Part shown: piece by piece, positions 63,042 to 64,000 of the stretch
How positions within the stretch are numbered: position 1 is the stretch's first letter
Layout: every line of letters starts with the position of its first letter
Assembly (NCBI RefSeq): GCF_014196635.1
Contig: NZ_JACIEB010000005.1
Coordinates: forward strand, 1-64,000
Length of the DNA: 64,000 bases
Direction of reading: 5' to 3'
Source: Sphingobium fontiphilum
GTDB taxonomy: Bacteria > Pseudomonadota > Alphaproteobacteria > Sphingomonadales > Sphingomonadaceae
Program-made: the position numbers and the translations under genes
Notes under the pieces: generated by a model
Told to the model about the DNA's origin: nothing
What the model saw: the letters and a program-made list of their open reading frames with translations, nothing else
The model's database searches: none

Positions 63042-63949
63042 AAATACCCCTCCTGCTTCTTCTTTTCCATGCCTGCGCCGCCGGCATCCTTGTCGATGGC
63101 GCGGCCCTGGCGTTCGCTGGTGGTGGTGAGCAATGTTTCCTGGATCACCTCCGGCAGCGTCTTCGCCTCGCTCTCCACCGCGCCGGTCAGCGGGTAGCAG
63201 CCCAAAGTGCGGAAACGGATGGAGCGCATCACCGGCTCTTCGCCGGGCAGCAGCGGGAAGCGGCCGTCATCGACCATCAGCAACATGCCGTCGCGTTCCA
63301 CCGTCGGGCGTTTGTCCGCGAAATAGAGCGGCACGATCGGCACGTCATTGAGGTGGATATATTGCCAGATGTCCAGCTCGGTCCAGTTGCTGATCGGGAA
63401 GACGCGAATCGATTCGCCCTTGTTCTTGCGGGCGTTGTAGAGGTTCCACAATTCCGGGCGCTGGTTCTTGGGGTCCCAGCCGTGCGAAGCGGTGCGGAAG
63501 GAGAAGATGCGCTCCTTCGCCCGGCTCTTTTCCTCGTCGCGGCGGGCGCCGCCAAAGGCCGCGTCAAAGCCGTAAAGGTCGAGCGCCTGCTTCAACCCTT
63601 CCGTCTTCCACATGTCGGTGTGCAGCGGGCCATGATCGAACGGGTTGATCCCGCGTTCGGCCGCTTCGGGATTTTGATAAACAAGCAGTTCCATGCCGCT
63701 TTCCTGCGCCATGCGGTCGCGCAGCTTGTACATTTCCTGAAATTTCCAGGTCGTGTCGACATGCAGCAGCGGAAAGGGCGGCGGCGAAGGATAAAAGGCC
63801 TTGCGCGCCAGGTGCAGCATTACGGCGCTGTCTTTGCCCACAGAATAGAGCATCACCGGCTTTTGCGCTTCGGACACCACTTCGCGCATGATGTGGATCG
63901 CTTCAGATTCCAGCCGCTCCAGATGAGTCAATGTTCGCGTATCAACCAT
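63038..63949 (-). CDS. cysD: Sulfate adenylyltransferase subunit 2
   Basis: The catalytic subunit of ATP sulfurylase that makes APS from sulfate and ATP. From ATG 63949 ([20 protein letters not shown]) it is 303 aa and aligns well with E. coli CysD. It has the PP-loop [20 protein letters not shown], then [20 protein letters not shown] and the C-terminal [17 protein letters not shown] at 63970 overlapping an upstream stop is a poorer start. Confidence 0.97.
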   Translation of the reverse strand: MVDTRTLTHLERLESEAIHIMREVVSEAQKPVMLYSVGKDSAVMLHLARKAFYPSPPPFPLLHVDTTWKFQEMYKLRDRMAQESGMELLVYQNPEAAERGINPFDHGPLHTDMWKTEGLKQALDLYGFDAAFGGARRDEEKSRAKERIFSFRTASHGWDPKNQRPELWNLYNARKNKGESIRVFPISNWTELDIWQYIHLNDVPIVPLYFADKRPTVERDGMLLMVDDGRFPLLPGEEPVMRSIRFRTLGCYPLTGAVESEAKTLPEVIQETLLTTTSERQGRAIDKDAGGAGMEKKKQEGYF

Positions 63950-63966
63950 AGTCTTTTTTCCGCCTT

Positions 63967-64000
63967 TCAATCACCGATGTAGCGGACCACCTTGTCCATT
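63967..64000 (-). CDS. Possible C-terminal tail of the gene upstream of cysD
   Basis: From the window edge the minus strand reads [10 protein letters not shown] followed by TGA at 63967-63969. This could be the end of the preceding gene of the cys operon, coupled to cysD by an 18-bp gap. Too short to identify. Confidence 0.25.
   Translation of the reverse strand, partial: MDKVVRYIGD

Overview
The window is a GC-rich alphaproteobacterial chromosome segment, most likely from a sphingomonad (Sphingomonadaceae). The evidence is the CckA kinase, a CrtZ carotenoid hydroxylase, a GAF-PAS-HWE histidine kinase, a fused CysNC, short inverted-repeat elements of a type I associate with sphingomonads, and the gene order tpiA / ppiD-trpE and secG-pyrG.

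Left part (1-12,490) is accessory DNA. It opens with the 3' end of an IS3-family transposase and about 640 bp without a recognisable gene. A complete type I-E CRISPR-Cas locus follows: cas3 with its own terminator, a 380-bp regulatory gap, then cse1-cse2-cas7e-cas5e-cas6e-cas1-cas2, mostly joined by 1-4 bp stop/start overlaps. A 43-repeat, 42-spacer array (29-nt repeats, 32-nt spacers) lies 19 bp after cas2. A tRNA-Gly(TCC) gene with encoded CCA closes this part, its 3' end facing the array.

The most interesting signal is in the cas3-cse1 gap. A two-repeat mini-CRISPR (degenerate repeat, exactly 32-nt spacer, near-perfect repeat) sits just in front of cse1. Its spacer is partly complementary to DNA about 70-100 bp upstream, beside a TTGACA promoter box. 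Complementarity covers most of the first 23 positions and is lost after that. This is the layout of a CreR-type crRNA-like regulator: processed by Cas6e, it would guide Cascade back to the cascade-operon promoter and repress it without cutting.

Right part (12,490-64,000) is mostly core genome: tryptophan synthesis and periplasmic folding (trpE, ppiD); glycolysis, secretion and CTP (tpiA, secG, pyrG); a TonB-receptor remnant with an exported propeller-like protein; carotenoid hydroxylase, lgt and a MidA methyltransferase; a TetR-controlled EmrAB-type efflux operon with paired operators; a blue-light LOV-HTH regulator divergent from a flavin oxidoreductase; typA; a TelA/XpaC-type pair; PilZ, prfB, PBP1A, amidase and a long-leader rne; a BepA-like protease with a DsbA-like protein; a response regulator convergent with an HWE kinase that overlaps murA; gluQ, an adenosyltransferase and a lytic transglycosylase; dapA, smpB, a DUF2062 protein and cckA with a second receiver protein; and the sulfate-assimilation genes cysD, cysNC and cysQ.

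All functional names come from motif recognition by eye. Starts were chosen by Shine-Dalgarno position, overlaps and family N-termini, and are noted where uncertain.
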